In this document: positions 46,250-57,720 of the stretch, in pieces
How positions within the stretch are numbered: position 1 is the first letter of the stretch
How the letters are laid out: every line of letters starts with the position of its first letter
Origin: Ahaetulla prasina
Taxonomy: Eukaryota > Chordata > Lepidosauria > Squamata > Colubridae
Direction: 5' to 3'
Assembly (NCBI RefSeq): GCF_028640845.1
Contig: NC_080541.1
Span: 161,862,502-161,926,501, forward strand
DNA: 64,000 bases
Position numbers and translations under genes: made by a program
The notes under the pieces: generated by a model
Told to the model about the DNA's origin: nothing
Seen by the model: the letters and a program-made list of their open reading frames with translations, nothing else
The model's database searches: none

Positions 46250-49200
46250 TCTTTAAAATGTAGCCTTTAACCCATTCAGGTAGATAAGACAACACTTATT
46301 TTTTTTATGGATGGGAGAAGGAAAGTAGTGAGAGGAACAAGCGATTAAACATTTAGCATTCCAAGAAATTATTCTCTCCTGTCCCAAGGTGCTATGATTT
46401 GAGGGCAGGAATGTCAGCGAACTGAGTTTAGTAACCCCTCTTCTTTTCTTTCCCATCGAGGTGTTTTGTAATACCAAGTCCAACTGTTTTAGAAATCATG
46501 TAGCATATGATAATAACATGTGGTAGAATCCCTGAAATATAAATCAAAAGCAATGTATCAAAGATAATTTTTGAATCAGAGATAGGAAATATGAGCGCCA
46601 TTTGATCTGCTTCAAATGAATCAAATTGTCCCAATCATCTTTGAGTTCAGGTTTTGTATTAAGTGGAAGTATGCTCAGTTCATTCTTACACAAGCATATC
46701 CAACCCAATCGTATGCTCTGAGCCATTTTCCCACTGCAATCAGTGGGGATAGATATTGTTAACCAATTCCATGCACAAATGCAGTTTATATGTTTGTTAC
46801 ATCTAACAGATTGATACTTATTTTTCCATAAGTTTTTAAAAAAACCAAACAAAATAATAGCAGAACCAGGACATGAAACTCTAAACAAACAGGGGAAACA
46901 TACAGAGCAGCATTTCTTGAATTCTTTCCAATCCCTTTTCTGGCAGTGGCCCTAGAAGGTCATTCTATGTAATGAAGTGCTGTGTGTTTACTAATTATTG
47001 TAGTAAAATAATCTACTATTTTATTAGCTCATGGATTTTTAAAAAATGAATTTCCTTCAAAAAAAAATCTTGGCAGTAATATGAAAATAGTTTGCCATTA
47101 TCTTATTCCAGGATATTTTTCAACTACCCTAATTAATTTATGATTACCTAATGTTATTGCTTTCTTTACAATTTCTAATGAATAGTTGTTTTAATGACTT
47201 TGTTAGCCCTTTCTGGATCAAATGCTCTAAAGGGAAAGTTTAAAAAATATTTCCAATCAATGAAAACAGTAAGGATGAAATGTTAGGTTTTTTTTAAAAA
47301 AAAAAATCTGGATTTTAACACCGTTCTTCTTGCTTCCCCAGAATATAAAAAAATAATTATCCATTTTTTCTGTGGCAAAGAAATGGACATCTCATAGCTT
47401 CTGAACCATAGACCCTAGCAACCCATTTGTTGACGCAAAGCTCCCCTTTCAAATGGTATCACCAGAATTCCATAACAAATTATCCAAGTTCAAACTATGC
47501 AATGTTTGCTTGATTTTGGAGGATCTGAGTAGTTTAGAGGCAGCTATAAGAATTCAGATCTGTCATTGGAGTAGTATACCAGGTTCTGGAAACAGTGAAC
47601 AGTAGCCAAATCAAGATAACCTTGCCAATTCATTGATGTTTCATAACCAAGTTGTAACTATTTTCTGCAGAAACTAAGCATTCCAGTCTCATTAAATTTT
47701 ATCTTATTTAAATTTAAATTAAGCACATGCTTCCATCAAGTAATAAACAGGTGGGAATAACGTATTTTACAGTGAAGTTTCTGAATCATATGCAAAGACA
47801 ACCCCAGATGTAATAATGTAATTATCTCTCACTGCTAAAACAAAACAACTGTATGTTCCTCACATCTCTTATTACATATAAGAAATTTTTGGAACATTTT
47901 ATTTTTCTATTATCCCTTTATAATATAGAAAATTTAATTTGCTATCTATATTTTCATCCAAATGAAAATGTTTAGTTCAAATGGAAATGTTTGGACAATC
48001 TCAGAAGAAAACAAGTATATATTTTCCCCATGCTTATCTATACCTTAATGCATATCTCTCCACATTTTTGTCTCCAGTTCCTTCTTTTAAAACATGGGCG
48101 CTATCATATCAGCTCACATTTATGGGAAATGAAATTAAATAATATCCACTGCAACACTGGATAACTGATGGGTATGAAGAATTTTAAAACTATGAAATGT
48201 TGAGAATAGATCAGTAGCACTTACTTCTAAAACTATGACATATTTCAGTTTGGAATAGTAAACTATTCAAAAGAATGCATTCAAAGATACTATAATTTAT
48301 ATTTTTTAAAATTTCCCCAAATTAGACAAACTTGATAGTGCTATAATCAACAGTCCATGATGAATATTATTTTCGTTTGTGATCATGTGACATTTTCTTT
48401 TCATAATGGTCTTTCTATTGGTCAGAACTCAGGCAATTCCAGAGTGCTATAAGCATATATATATAGAAACAGGCAAAGATAACGAGTTCTTTTTTTTAAA
48501 AAAAGTTATTGCTCAGTGCAAAAATAAACTTTTTATAACATGGAGTCTTTTACATTATTTATCTATTCTGTAGGTAAAAATGCCAAAGAAGGTCAAAAAT
48601 CCTAATTCAACCATAGTAGAACATCTATTATCTACATACTTGAGATTCTGTTTCTCCTCCTAACATTTATCCTTTCATAATTTGGTTTTTTATTTGCAAA
48701 TATAACTGAAGTTTTTAAAAAATGAATTAAGACAGAAAACATTAAGAGTTTTAAATGATTATGTAGGAACAGAAGGCATAATTATGGAACAGATATCTAG
48801 ATAGAAAAGAAGCAGAAATTCAGAGAAAAAAACTACTCATTCTTTAGTATAGACTTTAATTAATGCAGTTCAGACCAGATCAGTTTCAATCAAAAACACA
48901 AGGAGCTGAAGTACCCAAAATGTTCAATCTAAGCTATCTGACAGCTAGACCTTCCTTCAAGATGCTTCACAGAGGGTTATTTTACCTTAAAGTCAAATGA
49001 AAACCAAAATATAGCAGTCTTGGGTTCTCAAAACACCCAAAAGCAGGATGATATTGATTACATCAGACTAAGAAAATGAATAATTCAGAGAAATAATTTT
49101 TAAAAAAATTAGCAAAGATTAATCAGAATTCACAAATATAGTATTTGTTTATATATGGACAGGAGCTGCACAAATGATCCAATTATACATTCTTTTATTA

Positions 49201-49300
49201 CTGCAGCTGATTCTGTAAGAGGACAGAATTTATTTTTTCTTAAAGAGTAAAAAAAAAAGCCACATGTCCCCTACTGAATAAATATCAATGCCAAAGTCAT
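46250..49300. other. Repeat-poor intron next to the PDE4B exon
   Basis: No mobile element, microsatellite or exon recognised in about 3 kb just downstream (in gene sense) of the PDE4B exon. It may hold regulatory sequence, but nothing specific can be pointed to. Confidence 0.4.
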
Positions 49301-49305
49301 CTTAC
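49301..49305 (-). other. PDE4B: 5' splice donor of the PDE4B exon
   Basis: Minus-strand ACATG|GTAAGATG is a good match to the vertebrate donor consensus. It splits a codon after its second base (phase 2). Confidence 0.85.
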
Positions 49306-49541
49306 CATGTATGTGCCACTGTGAAACGTCGACGTTGACGGATGCTTTTATTCACCAGCAACTTTCTGAAAAAGCATGGAGAGTTCCTTGGAGAACTGCG
49401 GGGGGATATTTTCGGAGAAGTGGTTCTGTTCCCGGACACTCTGGGCAGCTCAAGTTCTAAATGCATTTGTTCTTTAAAAGTCTTTATATAAACATCGGTC
49501 TCCGGAGCAGCAAGTTCCCTAGAAGAATCTTTTGCTGTCAT
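49306..49541 (-). CDS. PDE4B: PDE4B long-isoform (PDE4B3-like) first coding exon
   Basis: The minus-strand exon encodes 78 residues plus two bases of the next codon. PDE4B is a cAMP-specific phosphodiesterase, and this exon supplies the isoform-specific N-terminus ahead of the regulatory UCR1/UCR2 and catalytic domains, which are encoded elsewhere. Recognisable parts are the start MTAKDSSREL, IKTFKEQMHLELELPRV, SPKISPRSSPRNSPCFFRKL and the end NKSIRQRRRFTVAHT. The C-terminal part is shared in style with other PDE4 long forms, and the N-terminal part fits PDE4B3. The start ATG (49541-49539) has G at -3. The exon closes with TG followed by the donor GTAAG (49305-49301). Splicing to a next exon beginning T or C would complete the Cys of the HTC motif, whereas reading on gives Trp and a stop. 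The assignment is from memory of the family. Confidence 0.92.
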
Positions 49542-50250
49542 AGCTTGGAGATTATGTTAGCTCTCACCATACAGAAAACACAACAATAGCACAGCCCAAA
49601 GACATTGCTGGGGATTCAAACGCTGATAAATCGACAAGCTCTGTGCTGATCATTCATTGCGTGTAGATCTGAATGAAAAGGCTGCCTAAAGAAATGGCAG
49701 CATAATCGAAGAATGGATGAATCAATCCTGTCAGAAAAGAGCTTTATCAGGCTTGGCTTTGCCTCTGAAAATGCACCAAAGTGCTTTCTGTTTCGGTAGC
49801 CTCCTTGTGGATGTGGGTTGTCTGCAAGCTACATGGTGTGACACTCACTGAATTCATTCAGCAGCATATGCAGCTCATGAAAAATTCATAAGGACTCCCC
49901 ATAAGTCCTTTGCCAGATAATGTTCGGATTAAAATACCTAATCAACAGAAATAGAACATTGTGATGTTGTTTCTCCCTGATCCCTGAAAAATGACTGTTC
50001 CCCTTCCTATTATCAGACCTAATTGAAAATGGTTAGTTGATATTCAGCTTGTTTTGTTTGAAAGGGTTTTCATTCAGAATTATCTGTTCACAGCTCAGAT
50101 TGCAACTGCTCCTCCTACAACATGCTGATTGGTTCAAATTATTTTGACAACTGGGTGCTCATCCTTCTCTATACATTAAAACAGCACAACATTTTATCAG
50201 TCTGACAGCTTCAGAACAGATTGTATAAAAGACACCAGTTTTATAATCTT
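49542..50250 (-). promoter_or_regulatory. PDE4B: Candidate 5' UTR and alternative promoter of PDE4B long form
   Basis: This lies directly upstream of the ATG in gene sense. A CCAAT box (minus-strand ccaatcag, 50132-50125) is the only promoter-like motif I can point to. No clear TATA box and no CpG-rich island are seen. Where transcription starts, and whether a separate non-coding first exon exists, cannot be told from the sequence. Confidence 0.35.
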
Positions 50251-50823
50251 TGAACAAATACAAAAGCTATCGTAAGAATGTGAAATAAGACTTGTTATGA
50301 ATTTAGGGCATATTGAAATATGTCTGACACCAACAATAAAAAAAGATCAATAATGAACTATAGCTTTACTAATCCTATGTTTCCTGAAAACTTTAAGGGA
50401 AATGTCAGTGCTAGGGTGAAAACCAAGAGTAGTAGGGTAGACAGGCAGAAAGCACTTAAACACATTTAAGAATGATTGCTAACATCTTGCAAAGAAACAA
50501 TTAACATAGAAACTTCTGAAGGCAAAAAACTTCAAAACTTTATAATCAGATATGCCAAGAGATGGTGAGTTAGTGCTTGACTCACTCTAATGATTCTTAA
50601 ATCAAACCTTTTTAATTGAAATAGGAGTGCCGTTTTATCTAGTATACTACATTTTGGAACTTACCTCTTGGATACTCATCAGCAAATTTCAGCCCTATCA
50701 CCTAGCTGTGACTAATCAAACAATACATTTTATATTTTTCTTGGTGGCAAAGGAGAGCTACATTGGCTCCTAGGGGCAATTTACAATGATGGTTATTCCC
50801 CTTCATCTTTAAAGTCTTATATA

Positions 50824-51131
50824 CCCTGCTTCCCTGAAACTAAAAATTTCCCGATAATAACCCCAATCGGGCTTTTGAGCGCATATGCTAAAATAAGCCC
50901 CCCTGAAAATAAGCCCTCCCCGAAAATATTTAACTGCATGCGCAGCCAGTTCCCACCATTTCCTCTGGTTACAGTTAGGGAGATAGAGCTGGAAATCAGG
51001 TAAGATGGCAAGAGGAGCCCCGTCTTGCTCCATGTGCCCCAAAATAATAAGACCTCCCCAAAAATAAGGCCAAGCACTTATTTCAGGATTCAAAAAATAT
51101 AAGACAGGGTCTTATTTTTGGGAAAACACGG
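50824..51131. mobile_element. Tc1/mariner-like MITE (tentative)
   Basis: The left end ccctgcttccctgaaact and right end ttatttttgggaaaacacgg are imperfect inverted repeats flanked by TA on both sides (50822-50823 and 51132-51133). The interior has repeated 'aaaataagc/aaaataagacc' motifs seen in a repeat common in reptiles and other vertebrates. The superfamily assignment rests on the TA flanks. Confidence 0.5.
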
Positions 51132-51224
51132 TAGCATGGGAATAGGTTATTTTTGGAACTCAGGACATCTGTTCTTCCCATCAGATTGGCTACGATAGGC
51201 GTGCTCCAGATCTCATTCCTTAAA

Positions 51225-52357
51225 TGTTCTGTCCCCCCACCTCAGTCCGGCAGGCATGTGAAATGACTCAATTAGCCAGCAATTTAGTCCATGGCAGCTA
51301 TCAGCTCTGGCAGCAAACCAGCAAGCGTCTGTCAAGGTTTTCTTTTATCTTCCTTGATGCCAGTGTGTCAACCAGGAAGTCAGGAACAAACAGCAATCCA
51401 AGCCAAATGCTCAGTCAAATAGTTCAGCTCAAGTTTTCTCCAGTCAGTTTGATTTGTCCGTCACGAAGTAGTAGAGCAGCCCCTTCTGCTTTTATACCCT
51501 GTGGGGTGTGGCTCCCTGACTCAGCACTTTCTAGGCCTGCTCCACCCCTTCTTCTGTTGTTCCTGCCTCTTGTTGTGTCTCGTCCTATCTCACCTCAGCC
51601 GGGGTCTTCTTATCTGCTTCCGAACATGTTCTAGTATGCCTCCCGACCCCAGCCCTGGCTCCAGCCCTGGCTCCATGCCCAGACAGGCTGAAGAGGAAGA
51701 AATACCTCCAGCCCCAGCTCTGCCTCCATGCCCAGGCAAACGGAGCAACTAGACCCCTCCCCCTCCTCCACAGCATGTGAGCCTGAGGGAGGTCAATTAC
51801 CAACAGCTGCCAACTGGAGTGACCCTCGCGTCAGAAGACTTGATAGGCGTAGGCAACAGAAGGAAGGGAGGGGCAGGCCTGGATAAGTGCTGAGTCATGG
51901 AGCCACACCCCATGGCCTATATAAAGGATCTGCTTTCTGGCATTCTCTGAGTCAGGCAAAGTCTAAATATATCTTGCTGAAGTCACTTTCTGGTCTCCTG
52001 CCTGCCCTGAGGACTTTGCTAGGACTTTGGCAGAGCTGCAGAGGCACACCTGATTCGGATTTCCCTGACCCGGCCGTCAGCGGAGGAGTGGGACACGACA
52101 CCTCTCTTGTTTACGAAACCTGGGATCTAACCAGGATTGATTGTCCACAGCTGGGTCTGGAAGCATTGCCTGGGTGGGGGGGGAGATACAGGAGACAGAG
52201 GCCTCGTTACTTCCTCCACCTGGTCTGCTTCTGGCTCCTGGAGCTGAGCCAGAGAGGCCGGCCCTGCGGAGGGGAGCCCTGACAGTCCTTCCCCCTCACT
52301 CTCTGAGTCACTCTCTGGCAGGGGGCCAGGCCCAGGGGGCGGGCTGGAGCCACAACA
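51225..52357 (-). mobile_element. Outer solo LTR, split by a second LTR
   Basis: The pieces 51225-51570 and 52106-52357 join across the inner LTR. Read on the minus strand, the LTR begins tgttgtggctccagcccgcc, has a TATA box (gggtataaaagc, 51499-51489) and ends ...gacagaaca. No clean 5-bp duplication is seen at its outer ends, so the limits are tentative. Its core ('tgctgagtcagggagccaca') matches that of the inner LTR, so the families are related. Confidence 0.65.
51571..52100 (+). mobile_element. Inner solo LTR, perfect 5-bp duplication
   Basis: A 530-bp LTR with ends tgttgtgtctcgtcc... and ...gtgggacacgaca. It is flanked by cctct at 51566-51570 and 52101-52105. TATA box at 51916-51926 (gcctatataaagg). 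Same family as 62785-63359. It is inserted in opposite orientation into a related LTR. Confidence 0.88.
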
Positions 52358-53377
52358 TAATGTTTCCATTTTGCGGGACCTAGACAGGGTCCTTTGTCAA
52401 TTGCAGGATGTGAAGAAATGTAGTAGGCTGAATTCCCAGGAAAAGGGGGGGAGGTGCATTCCAGAGAAATAAGAGGCACCTCAGTCAAGATATTTTGTGT
52501 GAGAGAAAGAGGGTGAAGACAGTTCCCTCCCTAATATTTCTCAAGAATAGATCAATGCAAAGAGTAGAGTGCTTAGTCTGGCAAAATTCTGCCTATAGGC
52601 ATTGAAACAATAATTAACTCATCTTAGAAATATCACCATGTTTCATTCTGGGTTTTGGGCCTGACAGGTGTTTTGGGCCCCTGTCCTATGGAACATCCTC
52701 CCTCTTGAAATCCAGCAGGTGCCTTTTCACTTTCTGGGAAACAGAAAGAACTGGCTATTCCCATGTTGGAATAATATGAAGTCAGAGTGGTATAAGGTTT
52801 GGTTGTGAGCTACCCAAAGTTTAGTTTTAAGATGGGTGGCCATGTAAATGTTTTAAATGAATAAACAAATGGTTCCTTTCTGGATTTAAATCTCAATAAA
52901 AACGGAGTCATCAGTCAAATATGGCTAGTGTTAGGTTTTGGCTAAGAATGGAAAAATTCTGATTATATTGGAAAGAAATACGAGTGGTAGGTCTTAAATA
53001 AAAGTCCTACTGTTCTAGTTCAAACACATAGGCTCTATAGTGTCCCATATGTAAATAACTTTTTAAAATAGTTTATTTTTATTTAAAAATTTTATTAAAT
53101 GTGTTGATAATCTATTAAAATTATTTTATTTTTAAAATATGTTTGCTTTAATATATAAATATAATGTATTAATATATAATTATATTAAATTATATATTTA
53201 ATATAATACAAAGAAAAAAATATACAAATGAAAAAGCAAACTGGAAAAAATGAAAAAAGTATGTGTCTATAAAAACTCTTAAATCTTGAATCACAAAATA
53301 ATATTGATGAGTCTTGCCATAATATTAGTAGTTCATAATCAGAGAGCCAGTGGGATGTAATAATTATGGGGTTGGAC
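52358..53377. other. Intron-like sequence, nothing recognised
   Basis: Very AT-rich around 53040-53230; no exon or known repeat. Confidence 0.35.
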
Positions 53378-53800
53378 CAGGGGTGAAATGTAAAATTTGT
53401 TACTACCAGTTCTGTGGGCGTGGCTTGGTGGGGGTGGGGAGTAATGTGACTGGGTGGGCGTGGCCACTTTTTTTTAATTTTTAAAAGCATTTTTCTACAA
53501 CCTCTTCGGCTGTAGAAAAAATGCTTCTAAAGGGTTCTGACAATCCCGCGATCATCAGAGGCTTTTTTTTTACTTTTAAAAGCATTTTTCCTGCCAAAGA
53601 AAGAATGCTTTTAAAAGTAAAAAAAAACCCGCTGATCGCGCAGCTCAGCTGGGCATGGGTGGGTGGGGGGCAGGGATTTTTGCTACCAATTCTCCGAACC
53701 ACCCACCACATCACTACCGGATCAGGTGATCCGGTCTGAACCAGGAGCATTTCAGCCCTGGTAAGATGTCTTACTGAAGATTTGTTTATCATTTCACCCC
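53378..53800 (+). mobile_element. hAT MITE ('caggggtgaaatgtaaa' family)
   Basis: The 423-bp element starts caggggtgaaatgtaaaatt and ends tttatcatttcacccc. The flanks ggttggac (53370-53377) and gggtggac (53801-53808) match at 7 of 8 positions. Inside are G-rich 'gtgggcgtggcttggtgggg' and paired 'acttttaaaagcattttt' motifs that form further hairpins. Other copies are at 56416-57884 and 58187-58545. Confidence 0.75.
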
Positions 53801-53810
53801 GGGTGGACCA

Positions 53811-54229
53811 ATTCCTGGGCTTGAAGTAAGAACCCCAGATTCAAGTCTACCTCAGCCATGATGATTCATTAGATAATTGGGGGCTACTCTCTCTTTTTCT
53901 CTCAAATCAGGATATTACACAATGTTGTTGTTTGGAGAGAAAAAATGGGAAGAAGGAGCATTGTCCACATGTCATCTTGCATTCCTGAACTAAAGGGGGT
54001 GGTGGTAATACTCATTTAACAAAGAAATAAACATCAATCCAAGGTTTTAAATCTGAGATACCACTTTCCCTGTAAAAGCGTAAATGTTTTGCTATGTCCC
54101 ACATAGCTGAAGAAGCTTCTTTGATGAAAGGCAAAATTTCTTCAAAGAAAAAGAAAAACAAGAAAGTCCAGTTGCCTCTTGAAAAAGCACTTTTGGGATA
54201 TGTTCCACATGCTCTACATGCACTTGATT
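53811..54229. other. Intron-like sequence, nothing recognised
   Basis: No feature recognised. Confidence 0.3.
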
Positions 54230-54440
54230 ATGGGCTATCAAGTTGTTTTCAATTCTTAGCAACCACATAGATGGATTTTCTACATCATGATGTTCTTTTC
54301 AGGTCTTCTAACATTGCCATTGTAATTGAGTATTATATCTACCTTGTTGCTGGTCTTCGTCTTCTGCTCTTTCCTTTCCCTGCATTAGAGCCTTTTCCAA
54401 GACCTAGGTCTTTACATAATTTGAGCCTGCGCTACAATTA
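54230..54440 (-). mobile_element. RTE/BovB-like LINE remnant (tentative)
   Basis: 'caagttgttttcaattctta', 'gcaaccacatagatggattt' and 'ccttgttgctggtcttcgtc' followed by 'aagacctaggtctttacata' resemble the antisense of an RTE-type C-terminal region found widely in squamates. Degenerate, with no frame. Confidence 0.4.
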
Positions 54441-55932
54441 CAGTCCTTCACATATTAATTGATTCCAAAATTGGGGTATATAATTTGAAAGCATATTCAT
54501 GTCTGTAAATTGTCTTAATATATGTAACAACACATTGACAGACAAATGGATATTAAACAGAAATGGGATGATGGTTGGATATGTTCATATCTAATATATA
54601 TTTCATATTTTCTCCATCATTTTGACTTCCAATATAACAAAGGTGACAACCAACTCTTTTCCAACATCCTCTGAAGTGTCCAATAAATGTAGGAAAAGAA
54701 CGTTTTGTTGAATAGATTTCATTTTACTAAGAAAAGTACTGAATATATTTTAATGCCCTTAATGATGCATTTTTAATATGGTGTATCACCATTATTTATT
54801 CCAAAATTATTCCAAATAATTAATATTTACCCTAACAGTGCTTTTAATTGATATTTTTTAAAAAGGTTGTACATTTGAAATAGCCTAAAAGACATTTCAG
54901 TGCCGAGAATAATTTAGAAGGCTGAGATGTTGCTAATGCATCTGGACAAAATTGTGAAATCAGAATGTACTTAGTGGACTCTTGCCATTAAAGTGGATAA
55001 AGTGCTATGTGGGACAGTTTTAGACTATCCAGATTCCTCTTGCAACAACTCAGAAACTTGAACAGTAATTAGCTGATCTGTGTTAACACAATTAGCCCAT
55101 AAATTCCTACATATTTCACTCTTCCAAAAAAAACCAAACCCTACATGTTTCACACTGGGTTTATCCCAAAGTATAAATTTAAAATGTGGACAAAGGTGAA
55201 CATTTTTCTTTTGTCCCAAAATCATTTAAATGTGTCTCTACTGTAGGCTGATGTCATAGGTGTCAAACAGCAATTTTTAAAATTGTGTCTGTAAACTGTT
55301 TTGGGAGTTCATTGCTTGAATTCCATAGAGAAATAGAAATTAAAATATATTTATGCATATATATATGAGATGTATACATTTCACATATGTATGTCCAACA
55401 ATAAAGCAAAACATTCAGAAAGTTAATAGCACAATCACATAGTGACTGATTTAACAGATGCAATTGGTTTATCTTCAGATTATATAAATCTGACATCTCA
55501 GATAAAATAAATCTAGGGTTTTAATCTTCCCATAATTTTTTAAAAAATAATTTGTCAATCTGCTAGAATTATTTCAAAGATATTAATATGGGAATTCATC
55601 TGGGTACATATAAGCATCTTGAACTAATATTCATTTCCATTTTTATCTTTTGCCATAAGCTAATTGGTGCTTCTAACTTCTTATTTATTCAATATCACTT
55701 TGAAATATTTATTACTATATTTTTCCTTTGGAATAAATATTCCAAGATACTTAAAAGATTTCAAATACCAAATATAGTTTCCATTTCTATACATACTTAT
55801 AAATATATTAGAGTCTCTATCAACCATATGAGGCTTATTCTAATTAGCGGAGTTACCTAACATTTTACCAAACAGTGGTATTTTATCAATATATTTTGGC
55901 ACAGAATATTCATAATTATTTATATGTCATTA
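54441..55932. other. AT-rich intron-like sequence
   Basis: No exon or repeat family recognised. The 90-codon plus frame at 55588-55860 is Ile/Phe-rich and looks like chance. Confidence 0.35.
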
Positions 55933-55934
55933 TA

Positions 55935-56323
55935 CAGGTAGTCCTTGACTTACAACAGTTCAATTAGTGACCGTTCAAAGTCACAAGGGCACTGAAAAAA
56001 GTGACTTACAATCATTTTTCATAATTACAGTCTTTGTAGCATCCCCATGATCATGTGATCAAAATTCAGATGCTTGACAACTGGTTCATACTTATTGCTA
56101 TGTCCTAAGGTCATGTGATCACTTTTTGTGACCTTCTAATAAGCAAAGTCAATGAGAAAGCCAGATTACTTAACAACCAGGTTACTAACTTATCAACTGC
56201 AGTGATTCACTTAACAACTGTAGCAAGAAAGGTCGTAACATGAGGCAAAACTCACTTAAGAAATGTCTCACTTAACAACAGAAATTTTGGACTCAATTGT
56301 GGTTGTAAGTCGAGGACTACCTG
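55935..56323. mobile_element. Tc1/mariner MITE with TA target duplication
   Basis: A 389-bp element starting caggtagtccttgacttaca and ending gtaagtcgaggactacctg, near-perfect inverted ends. TA lies on each side (55933-55934 and 56324-56325). The interior has repeated 'ttaacaactg' and two 'catgtgatc' motifs. A well-known squamate MITE type. Confidence 0.85.
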
Positions 56324-56843
56324 TATTTCAGCATACAAGGAAAAGTTAAATTCAGCACCATCTGAATTTTATGTCCACAATGCCTTTTGATTCTGATTGT
56401 TCCTGTATTAAACACAAGATGAAATAAACAAATCTTCAGTAAGACATCTTACCAGGGCTGAAATGCTCCCAGTTCAGACCAGATCACCTGATCCAGTAGT
56501 GATGGTGGTGGGTGGTTCGGAAAATTGGTTGCAAAAATCCCTGCCCCCCCCCCACGCCCAACTGAGCTGTGCAATCATCAGAGATTTTTTTTTACTTTTA
56601 AAAGCATTTTTTCTTCGGCAGGAAAAATGCTTTTAAAAATAAAAAAAAAAGCCTCTGATGATCATGTGGCTCAGCTGGGATCATCAGAACCCTTTAAAAG
56701 CATTTTTAAACAACCTCTTCAGAAAAAATGCTTTTAAAAGTAAAAAAAAATGTTGGCCACGCCCACCCAGTCACATTACCCCCCACACACATACCAGTGG
56801 TGGGATTCAGCCAGTTCACACCACTTCAGGAGAACCAGTTGTT

Positions 56844-57720
56844 GAGAGGCGTGGCCAGCGTCACGGGCGAGACGGTCGCAAACCCTGATGTCTCTGGGTT
56901 TTGCGCTGATATCCCCCCGCCCAGGGGGTCCATCTGAACTTCAGATCAGACCATAACTGCCTTGAAGGGGCAGCGAAGAGTGGGGGAGCCGCCGGAGCGA
57001 ACGGGGAGTTGGCAAACTCCCCATAGCTCTGGATCTTTTCCCCCAACCCAGCAGGGATGAATGCAGCGCTATAGTCCATCATGGCAGCTGCACCAAAGCC
57101 ACAGCGGCTACAAGAGCGGTCTTGCTCGGCCTGTCTGGGCATGGTGCCAGGGCTGGGGCTTGGAGGCATGCCAGGACATTCCTCAGCGTTTGGCAGGAGA
57201 TAAGAGGGACCCGGCTGCGGGGAAAGCGAGCAAGACACAACAAGCGGGCAGGAGGAAGAACCATCAAGAAACAAATTGTTGAAGTCGGGTGAGTGATGAT
57301 CTCACGAAGGAACAATAAGAATTCAAAAGAGGCACAAGCCTTGGAGAGAACTTGTAGATTGGCAGCTAATTGAATAACAAGTGAAAGTGAAAGTCAATTT
57401 GGAGAATACACATTCGGGAAGTGAAAGAGAGAAGATAGGGCTTGGAATGGAAGCAGAGCCCATTTAAATAAAGAAAAGTAAAATAAACTTTTTCCAACAA
57501 AATAATTTGAATGGGTTGAATTTGATTTACTTCTATAATCAGATTGTGTGCAAATAAATAATTGAATTTAAAGAAGAAGAAGAAGGAAAATACATTGTAT
57601 TAGATTATAACTTAGGTGAAACTTGGTATGTTTAAAGATGTACCTGACCAATAATTTGTTCACAATGATTTTTTTTTATTATGCTTGTAAAAAAATAAAA
57701 AAATTGGCAAAAAAAAAAAA
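56844..57720 (+). mobile_element. L1-type retroinsertion with 16-bp target duplication
   Basis: 877 bp flanked by aggagaaccagttgtt (56828-56843) and aggagaaacagttgtt (57721-57736), identical at 15 of 16 positions and ending in a pure A tract. The 3' half (57242-57707) is AT-rich and looks like a squamate L1 3' UTR ('gtgagtgatgatctcacgaa', 'aatttgttcacaatg'). The 5' half is GC-rich ('gagaggcgtggccagcgtca'), perhaps an L1 5' UTR. Between them lies an antisense LTR end. The RT is absent, so the insert is internally deleted or composite. Confidence 0.7.
57135..57241 (-). mobile_element. LTR 5' end fragment inside the retroinsertion
   Basis: The minus strand starts tgttgtgtcttgctcgcttt and follows the U3 of the LTRs at 51571 and 62785, including 'cttatctcctgccaaacgct' and one copy of the 'agccctggcaccatgcccag' unit. 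It then breaks off near 57135. Only about 107 bp of a roughly 550-bp LTR is present. Confidence 0.7.

Noticed and set aside
50220..50235. 'tgtataaaag' considered as a TATA box for the PDE4B exon
   Set aside because: It is on the plus strand, opposite to PDE4B, and no start site evidence exists.
51887..52488. Overlapping 80-131 codon frames in GC-rich sequence
   Set aside because: All fall within or just beside the nested LTRs, and no host exon features are present.
57108..57246. Apparent 5-bp duplication agcgg around the LTR fragment inside the retroinsertion
   Set aside because: The left edge does not begin with the family terminus (tgtcgtgtc), so the match is probably chance in GC-rich sequence.
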